Of a stretch of 64,000 bases of DNA, positions 17,840-26,422 are shown in pieces. The stretch lies in the NCBI GenBank assembly GCA_963720675.1, contig CAVRGH010000003.1, positions 124,001-188,000 of the forward strand. Reading direction: 5' to 3'. The stretch is from JALHSW01 sp963720675. Lineage in GTDB: Bacteria; Actinomycetota; Acidimicrobiia; IMCC26256; PALSA-555. The position numbers were made by a program, and so were the translations under genes. The notes beneath the pieces were generated by a model. It saw only the letters and a program-made list of their open reading frames with translations. It was not told the DNA's origin and ran no database searches. Numbering within the stretch: position 1 is the first letter of the stretch; every line of letters starts with the position of its first letter.

Positions 17840-18952
17840 ATGACCACCGATGACGAACGCATCGCCCTGTTTCTCGACTACGAGAACTTGGCGATCGGTG
17901 CCCGCGACGTGCTCGGCGGCGGTCTCTTCGACTTCCGACCCATCGCGGACGCTCTCGCGGAACGGGGTCGGGTCGTCGTGCGGCGCGCGTACGCCGACTG
18001 GTCCAGCTTCGCCGAGGACCGGCGCATGCTCACGCGCCACCACGTCGAGCTCATCGAGATCCCACAGCGCATGGGTGCTGTCCGGAAGAACGCCGCCGAC
18101 ATCAAGATGGCCGTCGACGCGATCGAGCTGTCCTTCGAGCGCGACTACATCACGACGTTCGTCCTCGGTACCGGGGACAGCGACTTCACCCCACTCGTGC
18201 ACAAGCTTCGCGAGCTGAACAAGCGGGTGATCGGCATCGGGGTCGAGGCGTCGACCTCCGGCCTCCTCCCGCCGGCATGCGACGAGTTCCTGTTCTACGA
18301 GCAGCTCGAGGGTGTCGAGCCGTCGGCACCCCGCCCGCGCAAGCGCGCTTCTGCCGGACGGACGAGGACGCGCACGACCGCGCCGATCGAGCCAGATGCC
18401 GCGGCAGACGCGGACGGCGAGGAGCCCGAGCACGTCGCAACGCGTGGTGACGTCGATCTCGGGGTCCTCGTGACCCAGACGCTCGCCGGGCTCGAGCGCA
18501 GCTCGAACGGCCCGGTGCTCGCGTCGATGCTCAAGCGCACCATCCTGCGCAAGGACCCGACGTTCAACGAGGCGAACTACGGATTCCGCGGGTTCGGCGA
18601 GCTCGTCCGCAACCTCGCGGAACGCGGCGTCGTCGAGCTCCGCGACGGTGGAGCCCAGGGCGATCCCGAGGTCGGGTTCCCTGCCACGGCGGGCGACGAG
18701 GACGCGGCGTTCGAGCTCCTGCGCGCCACGGTGGAACGCCTCACGAAGAAGCAGGGCGACGGGCCGCACCTCTCCGGCCTCAAGACCGAGCTGCGCAAAC
18801 AGCAGCCTGACTTCAGCGAGAAGAAGTTCGGATACCGCAGCTTCCTGCAGTTCTGCAAGGCCGCGCAGACGCGTGGCGTGATCGAGATGGATCTCGACGA
18901 GAGCGCCGAGGACTACGTCCTGCGCGTCGGCGGGTCCGCCGCCGCGAGCTGA
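17840..18952 (+). CDS. NYN-domain nuclease-like protein with two LOTUS (OST-HTH) domains
   Basis: Residues 5-155 form a LabA/DUF88-type NYN (PIN-like) domain. The acidic metal site is visible as D13 in 'FLDYEN', D87 in 'NAADIKM' and D113/D115 in 'GTGDSDF'. A basic, Thr-rich linker (165-200) leads to two OST-HTH/LOTUS domains at about 205-270 ('LKRTILRKDPTFNEANYGFRGF') and 285-363 ('LKTELRKQQPDFSEKKFGYRSF'). LOTUS domains bind RNA, so an RNA-processing or RNA-silencing role is inferred. All catalytic acids are present. Good GAGGACG site. The oxidoreductase downstream starts 2 bp after the stop. No partner gene points to a specific pathway. Confidence 0.9.
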   Translation: MTTDDERIALFLDYENLAIGARDVLGGGLFDFRPIADALAERGRVVVRRAYADWSSFAEDRRMLTRHHVELIEIPQRMGAVRKNAADIKMAVDAIELSFERDYITTFVLGTGDSDFTPLVHKLRELNKRVIGIGVEASTSGLLPPACDEFLFYEQLEGVEPSAPRPRKRASAGRTRTRTTAPIEPDAAADADGEEPEHVATRGDVDLGVLVTQTLAGLERSSNGPVLASMLKRTILRKDPTFNEANYGFRGFGELVRNLAERGVVELRDGGAQGDPEVGFPATAGDEDAAFELLRATVERLTKKQGDGPHLSGLKTELRKQQPDFSEKKFGYRSFLQFCKAAQTRGVIEMDLDESAEDYVLRVGGSAAAS

Positions 18953-18954
18953 GC

Positions 18955-19939
18955 GTGCGCGCGGCCCGTTGCACCACGTACGGGGGCGTCGACGCGGTCG
19001 TCGTGGAGGACGTCCCGGAACCGACGCCGGGGCCGGGTGCAGTGCTGGTCACGGTGCACGCGGCGGCCATCAACTTCCCGGACATCCTGATCATCCAGGA
19101 CAAGTACCAGGTGTCGGTGCCCCTCCCCTTCATCCCCGGCAGCGAGCTCGCCGGCGTCGTCGCTTCGGTGGCAGACGATGTGACCACGCTCGCACCCGGC
19201 GACCGGGTCTTCGGTGCCACGTTCGTCGGCGCGTTCGGCGAGCGAGTTGCGGTGCCGGCGACCGCGCTCACTCGAATCCCCGACGGCGTCGACTTCCGCG
19301 CTGCAGCCCGCGTTCGGCGTCGCACACGGCACCGCGTACCACGCACTGCGGAGCGTCGCGCGTGTGCAACCCGGGGAATGGGTGGTCGTGCTCGGGGCTG
19401 CGGGTGGCGTCGGGCTCGCGGCCGTCGAGCTCGCCAAGGTGCTCGGAGCGCAGGTGCTCGCCGCCGCAGCAGGCGCGGACCGGCTCGCGGTGTGCACCGC
19501 CCACGGTGCCGACGCCGTCGTCGACTACCGCGACGAAGACCTCAAGCTGCGCGTGAAGGAGCTGACGGGTGGCGGCGCCGACGTGGTCGTCGACCCGGTC
19601 GGCGGTTCGTACGCAGAGGCGGCGTTGCGCGCGATGTGCTGGGGCGGGCGGTTCGTGTGCGTCGGCTTCGCGTCGGGGGAGATCCCGCGCATCCCGCTGA
19701 ACCTCGTGCTGCTGAAGGGGGTCACCGTGCAGGGCCTCGAGATCCGCGGCTTTCTCGAGCACTCGGCCGACGACGCCGCGCGCGATCGCGAGGAGCTCCT
19801 CGGCCTGCTCGCCGACGGTCGCATCGCCCCCCACGTGTCCGCGACCTACGCGCTGGCAGACGTCCGGGCAGCGCTGCGAGCGGTTGCCGAACGTCGTACC
19901 ACGGGCAAGGTCATCGTCGAGGTCGTCCCCGCCGCCTGA
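18955..19939 (+). CDS. quinone-oxidoreductase-like medium-chain reductase (frameshifted)
   Basis: A zinc-independent MDR-family NADPH:quinone reductase-like enzyme. The first frame covers 'MRAARCTTYGGVDAVVVEDV' to 'RIPDGVDFRAAA', including 'INFPDILIIQDKYQ' and 'GSELAGVV'. The second frame resumes at 'AFGVAHGTAYHAL' and carries the cofactor motif 'GAAGGVGLAAVELAK', 'GADVVVDPVGG' and the C-terminal 'GKVIVEVV'. The break is at about 19302-19312; one added base rejoins the frames and gives the expected A-A-A-x-A-F-G. GTG start right after the NYN gene. Likely reduces enoyl or quinone-like substrates. Confidence 0.82.
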
Positions 19940-20000
19940 TCCACCGCGGCCCTCCGCCCCGGCACGCGAGACTGACCACCCCATGCCGCAGGAGCCGACG

Positions 20001-20807
20001 ATGTCGTTCATCCAGATCGAGCAGCCTCGCCCGCACGTCACGCTGGTGACCCTGAACCGACCGGAGCGGATGAACGCGATGGCGTTCGACGTGATGGTGC
20101 CGCTGCGCGATGCGCTGCACGAGATCAGTCTCGACAACGACTGCCGGGTCGTGGTCCTCACCGGAGCCGGTCATGGCTTCTGCTCGGGCGCCGACCTGGC
20201 GGCCTCGGGCATGGTTCCGAACATCTCCGGGCTGAAGAAGACGAGCATCGCGAGGCGGGCGATGCGCATCCTCGACGAGGTGATCCTCGCGGTGCGCGAC
20301 ATGCACCAGCCGGTGATCGCTGCGGTGAACGGTGCAGCGATCGGTGGTGGCTTCTGCCTCGCGTCGGCGGCCGACATCAGAATCGCGTCCGACGCCGCCT
20401 ACTTTCGTGCCGCCGGCATCAACAACGGGCTCACGTCCGCCGAGCTCGGTATCAGCTACCTCCTGCCGCGGCAGATCGGCTTCGCCCGCGCGTTCGACAT
20501 CCTGCTCACGGGCCGCGACGTCGACGCCGAGGAGGCCGATCGCATCGGCTTCGTGTCGCAGGTGGTCCCCGGCAAGGAGCTGCTCGATCGGTGCTACGAG
20601 CTCGCCGAGCGGATCATCGGGTTCAGTCACATCGGTGTCGAGCTCACCAAGCAGCTCCTGTGGGCAAGCTTCGACGCCGGCGGTCTCCACGCCCACATGA
20701 ACCACGAAGGCCACGCGCAGCTCTACGTCCGACTGACCACGGGGAACTTCGAGGAGAAGATCGCCGCGTGGAAGGAAGGGCGCACGCCGGTGTACACGGA
20801 CGAGTGA
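20001..20807 (+). CDS. enoyl-CoA hydratase/isomerase family protein
   Basis: A 268-residue crotonase. The oxyanion-hole segments are 'HGFCSGADLAA' and 'NGAAIGGGFCLASAADIRIAS'; the active-site region is 'INNGLTSAELGISYLLPRQIG'. 'TLNRPERMNAM' is the typical N-terminal signature. ATG 20001 has a GGAG site 7 nt upstream; an earlier ATG at 19983 is possible. The product probably acts in fatty-acid, steroid or aromatic acyl-CoA breakdown. The next gene overlaps its stop (TGATG), so the two are coupled. Confidence 0.9.
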   Translation: MSFIQIEQPRPHVTLVTLNRPERMNAMAFDVMVPLRDALHEISLDNDCRVVVLTGAGHGFCSGADLAASGMVPNISGLKKTSIARRAMRILDEVILAVRDMHQPVIAAVNGAAIGGGFCLASAADIRIASDAAYFRAAGINNGLTSAELGISYLLPRQIGFARAFDILLTGRDVDAEEADRIGFVSQVVPGKELLDRCYELAERIIGFSHIGVELTKQLLWASFDAGGLHAHMNHEGHAQLYVRLTTGNFEEKIAAWKEGRTPVYTDE

Positions 20808-21196
20808 TGAGCGTCGTCGAGCGTCTGATCGGCGTGTACGACGCCGACGGCACCGTCCGCGGCGAGCTTGCGTACTTCGTCGGCGCACGGTTGGGGCGAG
20901 CGCACTGCGCGCTGTGCGACCTGACGCACGGGCGGGTGCGCGAGCGTGCCGACTGGAAGGAACGTCGCGCGTCGCTTCCGGTGCCGTTCGACCTGTACCA
21001 CCGAGACGACCAGCCCGACGCGGCGCGCACGGTGGCCGGGGCAGTGCCACCGTGCGTGCTCGCGGACACCGGGAGCGAGCTGGTGCTGGTCCTCGACGGC
21101 GCGGCACTCGAGGCGTGTGCCGGCGATCTCGGCAGGTTCACCGAAGCGTTGCACGACGCGCTCGCGCACCGGGGGCTCAGCGTTCCCCCTGGGTAG
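20807..21196 (+). CDS. conserved hypothetical protein, 129 aa
   Basis: Soluble protein beginning 'MSVVERLIGVYDADGTVRGELAYFVGARLG', followed by 'AHCALCDLTHGRVRERADWKER', with a Cys-x-x-Cys plus His that could hold a metal, and 'LPVPFDLYHRDDQPD'. The C-terminal half is 'VLADTGSELVLVLDGAALEACAGDLG'. No function recognised. Start codon overlaps the crotonase stop by one base, so it is translated with it. The Cys and His cluster is the most useful clue. Confidence 0.7.
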   Translation: MSVVERLIGVYDADGTVRGELAYFVGARLGRAHCALCDLTHGRVRERADWKERRASLPVPFDLYHRDDQPDAARTVAGAVPPCVLADTGSELVLVLDGAALEACAGDLGRFTEALHDALAHRGLSVPPG

Positions 21197-21237
21197 GCTG
21201 GCCCGGCTCGAACGCCGCCGAGATCGGAGCACGTCGC

Positions 21238-22812
21238 GTGACCCCCTCACACCACCGGAAGCTCGTCGGTCGGTTGCTCACCGTTGTCGTCGTGGGCGCC
21301 ACCGTCTCGCTGCTCTTCGGGTCGGTAGCCGTCGCCGACGTGCCCCCATCGGTCCAGGCGTCCGTCGACGAGGTGATCACCCAGCCGCGCTACGCCAACA
21401 GCACGTGGGGCATGCAGGTGACGGATGCCGCGACGGGAGAGGTCGTCTACTCCAGCAACGCGAACCAGATGTTCGTCCCGGGTTCGATCATGAAGAGCTT
21501 CACCAGCGCGACGGCACTCTCGTCGCTCGGAGCGAACTCCCGGTTCGTCACGCCGGTGCAGCGGGTGGGCTCGGTCGACGGGGGCACACTCGACGGCGAT
21601 CTCGTGTTGGTCGCGTCCGGCGACTTCAGCTTCGGGTTGCGCGACCAGGGTGCGGAGCTCAGGTTCACCGACTCCGACCACAACGACGCGAACGCAGTCG
21701 AGGACGCGAAGAGGGTCGACGGCAACCCACTCGCAGCGCTCGACGAGCTGGCGCAGCAGGTCAAGGATTCGGGCATCGACGAGGTGAGCGGCCAGGTCGC
21801 CGTCGACGACCGGCTGTTCGAGTCGTACGACGGTTGGTCCGACGGGCTCATCTCGCCGATCTGGGTGAACGAGAACGTGATCGACGTCACCGCGAGCCCG
21901 ACCGAGAGCGGTCAGGCGGCGGACCTCAGGTACTCCCCGAAGACCGCGGCGTACAAGGTCGTGAACAAGGTGACGACCGGTGACAAGGGCAGCGATCCGA
22001 CCATGAAGGTCGCGGAGACGTCGCCGGGTGTGCTCACCGCGACGGGGGAGGTCCCCGCCGGCCACGCTCCGCTGGTGCGGGTGTTCCAGGTGACCGACCC
22101 GGCTGCGTTCGCACGTACCGCGTTCATCCAGGCCCTCGGGCGGGCCGGGGTGAAGGTCGACGCCGCCGTCACCGGCGACAACCCGGTGAGCGCGCTGCCG
22201 AAGTCGACCGCCTATCCGAAGAAGACGCAGGTCGCGGAGCACACGTCGCCGCCGCTCTCGGAGTATGTGAAGGTCATCCAGAAGGTCGGTTACGACCGGG
22301 GTGCAGACCTCATGATCTGCCTCGCGGCGGTGAAGGCGGGCGAGACCACGTGTCCGGCCGGCATCGACGTGCTCGTGAACACGATCCAGGGACTCGGGGT
22401 CGCGCCGGGTACCACCTTCGCGTTCGACCCGGCCGGCTCCGACGAGCGAGACCGCAGCACACCGGCTTCGATGACCACGTTCCTGCGCGCGGTCTCCTTC
22501 GAGTCCTACGGCGACGTGTTCCGCGACGCGATGGCGAACCTGGGCGTCGACGGTTCGCTCGCCAAGACACTCGTGAACTCTCCGGCCCGCGGCAAAGTCG
22601 CCGCGACGATCGGAGTGCGCGCCGGCTTCACGCAGGCCGGCCAGGGCCTGGTGACCGGGCAGACTGCCGCCGGATACATGACCGCGGCCTCGGGGCGCGA
22701 GCTCGTGTTCGCGATCTACGTCAACAACGTGCCGGTCGCCGCAGCCCCGGATCTCGCACCGATCGTCGCGTCGACCGGTCGGCTCATGGAGATCTTCCAA
22801 CAGGGCCTGTAG
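21238..22812 (+). CDS. D-Ala-D-Ala carboxypeptidase-like protein (S13/PBP4 family), degenerate site
   Basis: An exported 524-residue protein with an N-terminal signal helix (residues 9-33, cut near V-A-D). The S13 architecture is recognisable: 'TGEVVYSSNANQMFVPGSIMKSFTSAT' with the nucleophile motif Ser-Ile-Met-Lys (83-86), 'DLVLVASGDFSF', 'VSGQVAVDDRLF', 'ISPIWVNENVIDVTASPT' and the end 'RELVFAIYVNN'. The S-x-N triad residue normally in 'SDN' is replaced by 'YDRGAD'. The Lys-Thr-Gly motif is replaced by 'RAGFTQAGQGLV'. It may bind peptidoglycan without hydrolysing it, or use other residues. GTG start follows the upstream gene by 41 bp. Confidence 0.82.
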   Translation: MTPSHHRKLVGRLLTVVVVGATVSLLFGSVAVADVPPSVQASVDEVITQPRYANSTWGMQVTDAATGEVVYSSNANQMFVPGSIMKSFTSATALSSLGANSRFVTPVQRVGSVDGGTLDGDLVLVASGDFSFGLRDQGAELRFTDSDHNDANAVEDAKRVDGNPLAALDELAQQVKDSGIDEVSGQVAVDDRLFESYDGWSDGLISPIWVNENVIDVTASPTESGQAADLRYSPKTAAYKVVNKVTTGDKGSDPTMKVAETSPGVLTATGEVPAGHAPLVRVFQVTDPAAFARTAFIQALGRAGVKVDAAVTGDNPVSALPKSTAYPKKTQVAEHTSPPLSEYVKVIQKVGYDRGADLMICLAAVKAGETTCPAGIDVLVNTIQGLGVAPGTTFAFDPAGSDERDRSTPASMTTFLRAVSFESYGDVFRDAMANLGVDGSLAKTLVNSPARGKVAATIGVRAGFTQAGQGLVTGQTAAGYMTAASGRELVFAIYVNNVPVAAAPDLAPIVASTGRLMEIFQQGL

Positions 22813-22830
22813 GGAGAGCGGAGGACAGCC

Positions 22831-23700
22831 ATGGAACCACGGCTCGCGCGGTTCGAGGGGTTCGAGAACCTGCACCTCGTGGGTGACGTGTGGGGTGACG
22901 ACGACGCGTGGCCGGTCCTCCTCATGCACGGTGGTGGGCAGACCCGGCACGCGTGGGGCGGTACCGCGCGAACGCTGGCCGAGCACGGCTGGAAGGCAGT
23001 CTCGATGGACCTGCGCGGCCATGGCGACAGCGAGTGGGCGCTCAACGGCGACTACTCGTTCACTGCGTACGCGAGCGACTGCGTCGCGGTCTGCGACAAG
23101 CTCGGCAAGCCGCCGGTCCTCGTCGGTGCGTCGCTCGGTGGCGTCGCCGCCATGATCGCCGAGGGTGGGAGCGACCGGGTCGTCTCCTCGGGCCTGGTGG
23201 TCGTCGACATCACGCACCGGTCGAACCCCGAGGGCATCCAGCGCATCCACGACTTCATGAACTCCGGCCTCGGTGGGTTCGCGACGCTCGAGGACGCGGC
23301 GGAGGCGATCGCCGCCTACACGCCGAACCGCACGAAGCGCGTGAACCCCGCCGGGCTCATGAAGGTGTTGCGCCAGAAGCCGGACGGTCGTTGGTACTGG
23401 CACTGGGACCCGAAGTTCATCAGCCGGGGTCGCACCGAGGTGCCCCAGGAGAACTTCCAGGGGTTGTTCGAGGCAGCGCTCGCGAACATCCGAGTCCCGA
23501 CGCTGCTCGTGCGCGGACTCCTGAGCGACGTGGTCACCGACGAGGGCATCCAGGACTTCCTCGACAAGATCCCCGGATCCAAGCTCGCCGACGTCGGCGA
23601 CGCCTCGCACATGGTCGCGGGTGACCAGAACGACGCGTTCTCGAACGCCGTCGTCGACTTCCTCGAGCACGACGTTCGGCCTCGCATCGACGCTGGATAG
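22831..23700 (+). CDS. alpha/beta-fold hydrolase
   Basis: A 289-residue hydrolase. 'VLLMHGGGQTRHAW' is the oxyanion-hole region, 'MDLRGHGDSEW' follows, the nucleophile elbow is 'VGASLGGVAA' (Ser), and the late His is in 'GDASHMVAGD', with the acid in 'GLLSDVV'. This is the layout of esterases, peroxidase-like and C-C hydrolases; the exact reaction is unknown. ATG with a GGAG site, 18 bp after the S13 gene. Confidence 0.88.
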   Translation: MEPRLARFEGFENLHLVGDVWGDDDAWPVLLMHGGGQTRHAWGGTARTLAEHGWKAVSMDLRGHGDSEWALNGDYSFTAYASDCVAVCDKLGKPPVLVGASLGGVAAMIAEGGSDRVVSSGLVVVDITHRSNPEGIQRIHDFMNSGLGGFATLEDAAEAIAAYTPNRTKRVNPAGLMKVLRQKPDGRWYWHWDPKFISRGRTEVPQENFQGLFEAALANIRVPTLLVRGLLSDVVTDEGIQDFLDKIPGSKLADVGDASHMVAGDQNDAFSNAVVDFLEHDVRPRIDAG

Positions 23701-23752
23701 TCTCGCCGCATGCGCTGCACGGTCGGCGCGACGAACCACCGAGGAGGACACC

Positions 23753-23998
23753 ATGGGACTGCTCGACAAGGCGAAGGACGCGGCCAAGGTCGTCGGTGAC
23801 AAGGCGCAGGAAGGCCTGAAGGCCGGCCAGGAGAAGGTCGACGAGGTCAAGACGAAGAAGCAGATCGACGACCTCAAGCAGGAGATCGGCGGCATCGTCT
23901 TCCTCCAGCGCACCGGTGCCGCGCCGACGACCGCCGACGCCGACATCGACAAGCTCGTGCAGGAGATCCAGGACGCAGAGGCGCGCCTTGCCGAGTGA
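23753..23998 (+). CDS. small amphipathic helical protein, 81 aa
   Basis: Starts 'MGLLDKAKDAAKVVGDKAQEGLKAGQEKVDEVKTKKQIDDLKQEIGGIVFLQRTG' and ends with another charged helix. The Lys/Ala/Glu-rich heptad pattern indicates one or two long amphipathic helices. This type of small protein is seen in many actinobacteria with no known role; membrane-surface or coiled-coil binding is inferred. A strong GAGGAGG site lies 8 nt upstream of the ATG. The following LLM gene overlaps its end. Confidence 0.8.
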   Translation: MGLLDKAKDAAKVVGDKAQEGLKAGQEKVDEVKTKKQIDDLKQEIGGIVFLQRTGAAPTTADADIDKLVQEIQDAEARLAE

Positions 23999-24989
23999 TC
24001 CCGCAGCCCGATCACTGTCGGTCGGGCTCCCGCCGGGCCCCCGCGCGATCGAGCTCGCCAAACGGGCCGAGGATCTCGGCTACCAGCGGGTCTGGCTGTT
24101 CGATTCGGCCGCGCTCTACGAGGACATCTGGGTCTGGCTCGCGCTCGTTGCCGAACACACCGAGATCCAGCTCGGGACCGCGGTGCTGGTGCCCAACCTG
24201 CGGCACGTCATGACGACGGCGTCGGCGATCGCGACCATCGAGGGGCTCGCCCCGGGTCGGCTGGTCTGCGGCTTCGGCACGGGAGCGACGGCTCGCTGGG
24301 TGCTCGGCAAGGACGCGTTGTCGTGGGCGACGACCCGTCGGTACCTCGAGCAGCTACGTGCGCTGCTGCGCGGCGAGGTCGTCGAGGTCGACGGGGCGAT
24401 GACCCAGATGATCCATCATCCCGATCTCGCACCCTCCCGCCCGATCGAGGTGCCGATCCTCCTCTCCGCACTCGGCCCGAAGGGCCGGGAGATCGCGCGT
24501 GAGATCGCCGACGGCGTGATCACGGTCGGCGCCGCCGACGAATCGGTCGCCGGTATGGGCCGCATCGTGCAGATGGTGAACGGCACGGTGCTCGAGGACG
24601 GGGAGGACACCTCGACGCGGCACGTCAAGGACGCGCTGGGGCCGTGGGGTGTCCTCGCGTACCACGGCACCTGGCAAGCCGCCGGTGACGCGGTCGACAA
24701 TCTCCCCCTGGGCGCCGAGTGGCGCGCGGCCATCGAAGCCGAACGACCCGAGGGGGAACGCCACCTCGCGGTCCACGCGGGACACGTGACGCACGTGGTG
24801 GAGCGCGATCGTGCCGTGGTCGAGGCCGCGGGGGATCTGCTCGGCGGGTTCGGCTGGGTGGGCGATGCGGGCGCGGTGCGGGCGCAGGCCGACGCAGCGT
24901 TCGCCGCTGGCGCGACCGAGCTGCTCTACACGCCGGCCGGTCCCGACATCGCCCACGAGATGCAGGCGTTCGCGTCGGCGATCCTCTAG
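23988..24989 (+). CDS. LLM-class F420-dependent oxidoreductase
   Basis: A 333-residue luciferase-like TIM-barrel protein. 'LSVGLPPGPRAIELAKRAEDLGYQRVWLFDSAALYEDIW' and 'IQLGTAVLVPNLRHVMTTASAIATIEGLAPGRLVCGFGTGATAR' are typical; 'VPILLSALGPKGREIAREIADGVIT' is the substrate-side strand. The start is uncertain: TTG 23988 (11 bp inside the previous gene, AGAGG site 7 nt upstream) gives the needed N-terminus, and no ATG or GTG fits. The stop CTAG is shared with the convergent glycohydrolase gene. Confidence 0.82.
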   Translation: MPSDPAARSLSVGLPPGPRAIELAKRAEDLGYQRVWLFDSAALYEDIWVWLALVAEHTEIQLGTAVLVPNLRHVMTTASAIATIEGLAPGRLVCGFGTGATARWVLGKDALSWATTRRYLEQLRALLRGEVVEVDGAMTQMIHHPDLAPSRPIEVPILLSALGPKGREIAREIADGVITVGAADESVAGMGRIVQMVNGTVLEDGEDTSTRHVKDALGPWGVLAYHGTWQAAGDAVDNLPLGAEWRAAIEAERPEGERHLAVHAGHVTHVVERDRAVVEAAGDLLGGFGWVGDAGAVRAQADAAFAAGATELLYTPAGPDIAHEMQAFASAIL

Positions 24990-26422
24990 CAGATCCTCGC
25001 CAGCGCCTCCCGAAAGCGCGCATTGGGGTTCGCCCGTGGGTGTGCGACCGTCACCCGCTCGAGCGCGCTCGTCCCGTCGATGCCGAGTCGGGACGCGAGA
25101 TACGCCGCGACGACCGTCGGTGTGCGACTCACCCCGGCGACGCAGTGCACGTAGACGGTCTTGCCTTCGTCGCGCCACGCGGTGATCGCGCGGGCCGCGT
25201 CCTGCAGGACGAACTCGAGGTTGGGGTTGTCGGTTGGATTGGGCGAGTCCACGAAGATCAGCTCGTGCTGACTCCCTGCACCGCTCGGGATCTTCGAGCC
25301 CATTCGGCAGCACGAGAGGATCACGTCGACCTCGACCGAGGCGGCCGCCGGCGCGTTCCCGAAGCGGATGCCAGGGTCGTCGGGCAGGGTGAGCTCGTAG
25401 GCCCGTTCGCCGTAGTGCTGCTCGTACCAGACCGTGACGTCAGGCGTGCTCGGCCACCCGACCTCGTCGTCGGCACCGTTGCGTACCGAGAGCACCGCGA
25501 GCCGGAGCAGATCCCGCGTGCGCAGCCCGGGCCACCCGTGGAGGATCGACTTCCAGGAGAGTGGGATCGCCGAGGCACCCCAACGTGCGCCGAGGAGTGA
25601 CCCGGCGATCGCGGCGACGGTGTCGGTGTCGTTCCCGATGCGGACCGCAGTGTGGAGCGCATCCTGGAGGTGACGACAGGGGTTGGTGGGCGAGATCGGC
25701 GTCTGGCGGATCGCGGCCCAGGCGGCCTGGAGCGCGGTCACGACGTACCCGTTCGGGCTGAAGGTCGCCGGCGACTCCGTCTCCGCCGCGAGCAGCCAGC
25801 CCGACCAGCGGGCCGGCCCGTCGCCCGACAGCAGGTCGATGCCGTCGAAGATCCCGTCGAGGCGCTGCTCGCGCACCGCCCGATCGATCGCGATGCACCA
25901 GATCGCGCAGGCCTCGCCGGCGACCGGATCGGCGTGGGTGAGTGCCGAGATCTCGAACGCGTGCGCGATGATCGCGTCGTCGTCGCCGAGGTGGGCGAGC
26001 GCAACAGGAGCCGTGCGCATCAGGCTCCCGTTGCCCGCGGCGCGGCGCGGATGTCGCTCGAAGTGGGCCTGGCTCGCCGTGGGAAGGTCGCTGCCGGCTC
26101 GTGCCGCGCTGAGCACCGCTCGGGTCTGGTTTCCCACGTCCTTCGGATCGTCGGCGAACCAGTCGAGGAACGCGTCCCCGACGGCGACGGCGTCGAGCGA
26201 GCCGGTCGCGCCCGAGCGGGCGATGCAGATCGCCTGCTGGGTGTCGTCGGTCCACTCGCCCGGAGCCCAGTCGCCGAGCCCTCCACCGATCATCGCGGCG
26301 TCACCCGGCGGCGGCGTCCCGAACTCGTACCCGGCACCGAGCGCGTCGCCCGCGGCCAACCCGAGGAGCGAACCGAAGGCCCGGTCGAGGGTCGACGCGG
26401 TGACCGCATGGTGCTCGGCCAT
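24986..26422 (-). CDS. ADP-ribosylglycohydrolase fused to dual-specificity phosphatase
   Basis: Residues 10 to about 310 form a DraG/ARH-type ADP-ribosylglycohydrolase. It starts 'FGSLLGLAAGDALGAGYEFG', with metal-binding 'WTDDTQQAI' (T58-D59-D60), 'GNGSLMRTAPVAL' and 'GNDTDTVAAIAGSLLGARWG'. The C-terminal 130 residues form a cysteine phosphatase with 'VYVHCVAGVSRTPTVV' (HCxxGxSRT starting at about 426) and a preceding 'VDSPNPTDNPNLEF' general-acid loop. The protein should remove ADP-ribose and dephosphorylate something, possibly ADP-ribose-linked products. The start overlaps the WYL gene stop (TGATG), so it belongs to a three-gene operon. Confidence 0.88.
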   Translation of the reverse strand: MAEHHAVTASTLDRAFGSLLGLAAGDALGAGYEFGTPPPGDAAMIGGGLGDWAPGEWTDDTQQAICIARSGATGSLDAVAVGDAFLDWFADDPKDVGNQTRAVLSAARAGSDLPTASQAHFERHPRRAAGNGSLMRTAPVALAHLGDDDAIIAHAFEISALTHADPVAGEACAIWCIAIDRAVREQRLDGIFDGIDLLSGDGPARWSGWLLAAETESPATFSPNGYVVTALQAAWAAIRQTPISPTNPCRHLQDALHTAVRIGNDTDTVAAIAGSLLGARWGASAIPLSWKSILHGWPGLRTRDLLRLAVLSVRNGADDEVGWPSTPDVTVWYEQHYGERAYELTLPDDPGIRFGNAPAAASVEVDVILSCCRMGSKIPSGAGSQHELIFVDSPNPTDNPNLEFVLQDAARAITAWRDEGKTVYVHCVAGVSRTPTVVAAYLASRLGIDGTSALERVTVAHPRANPNARFREALARIC

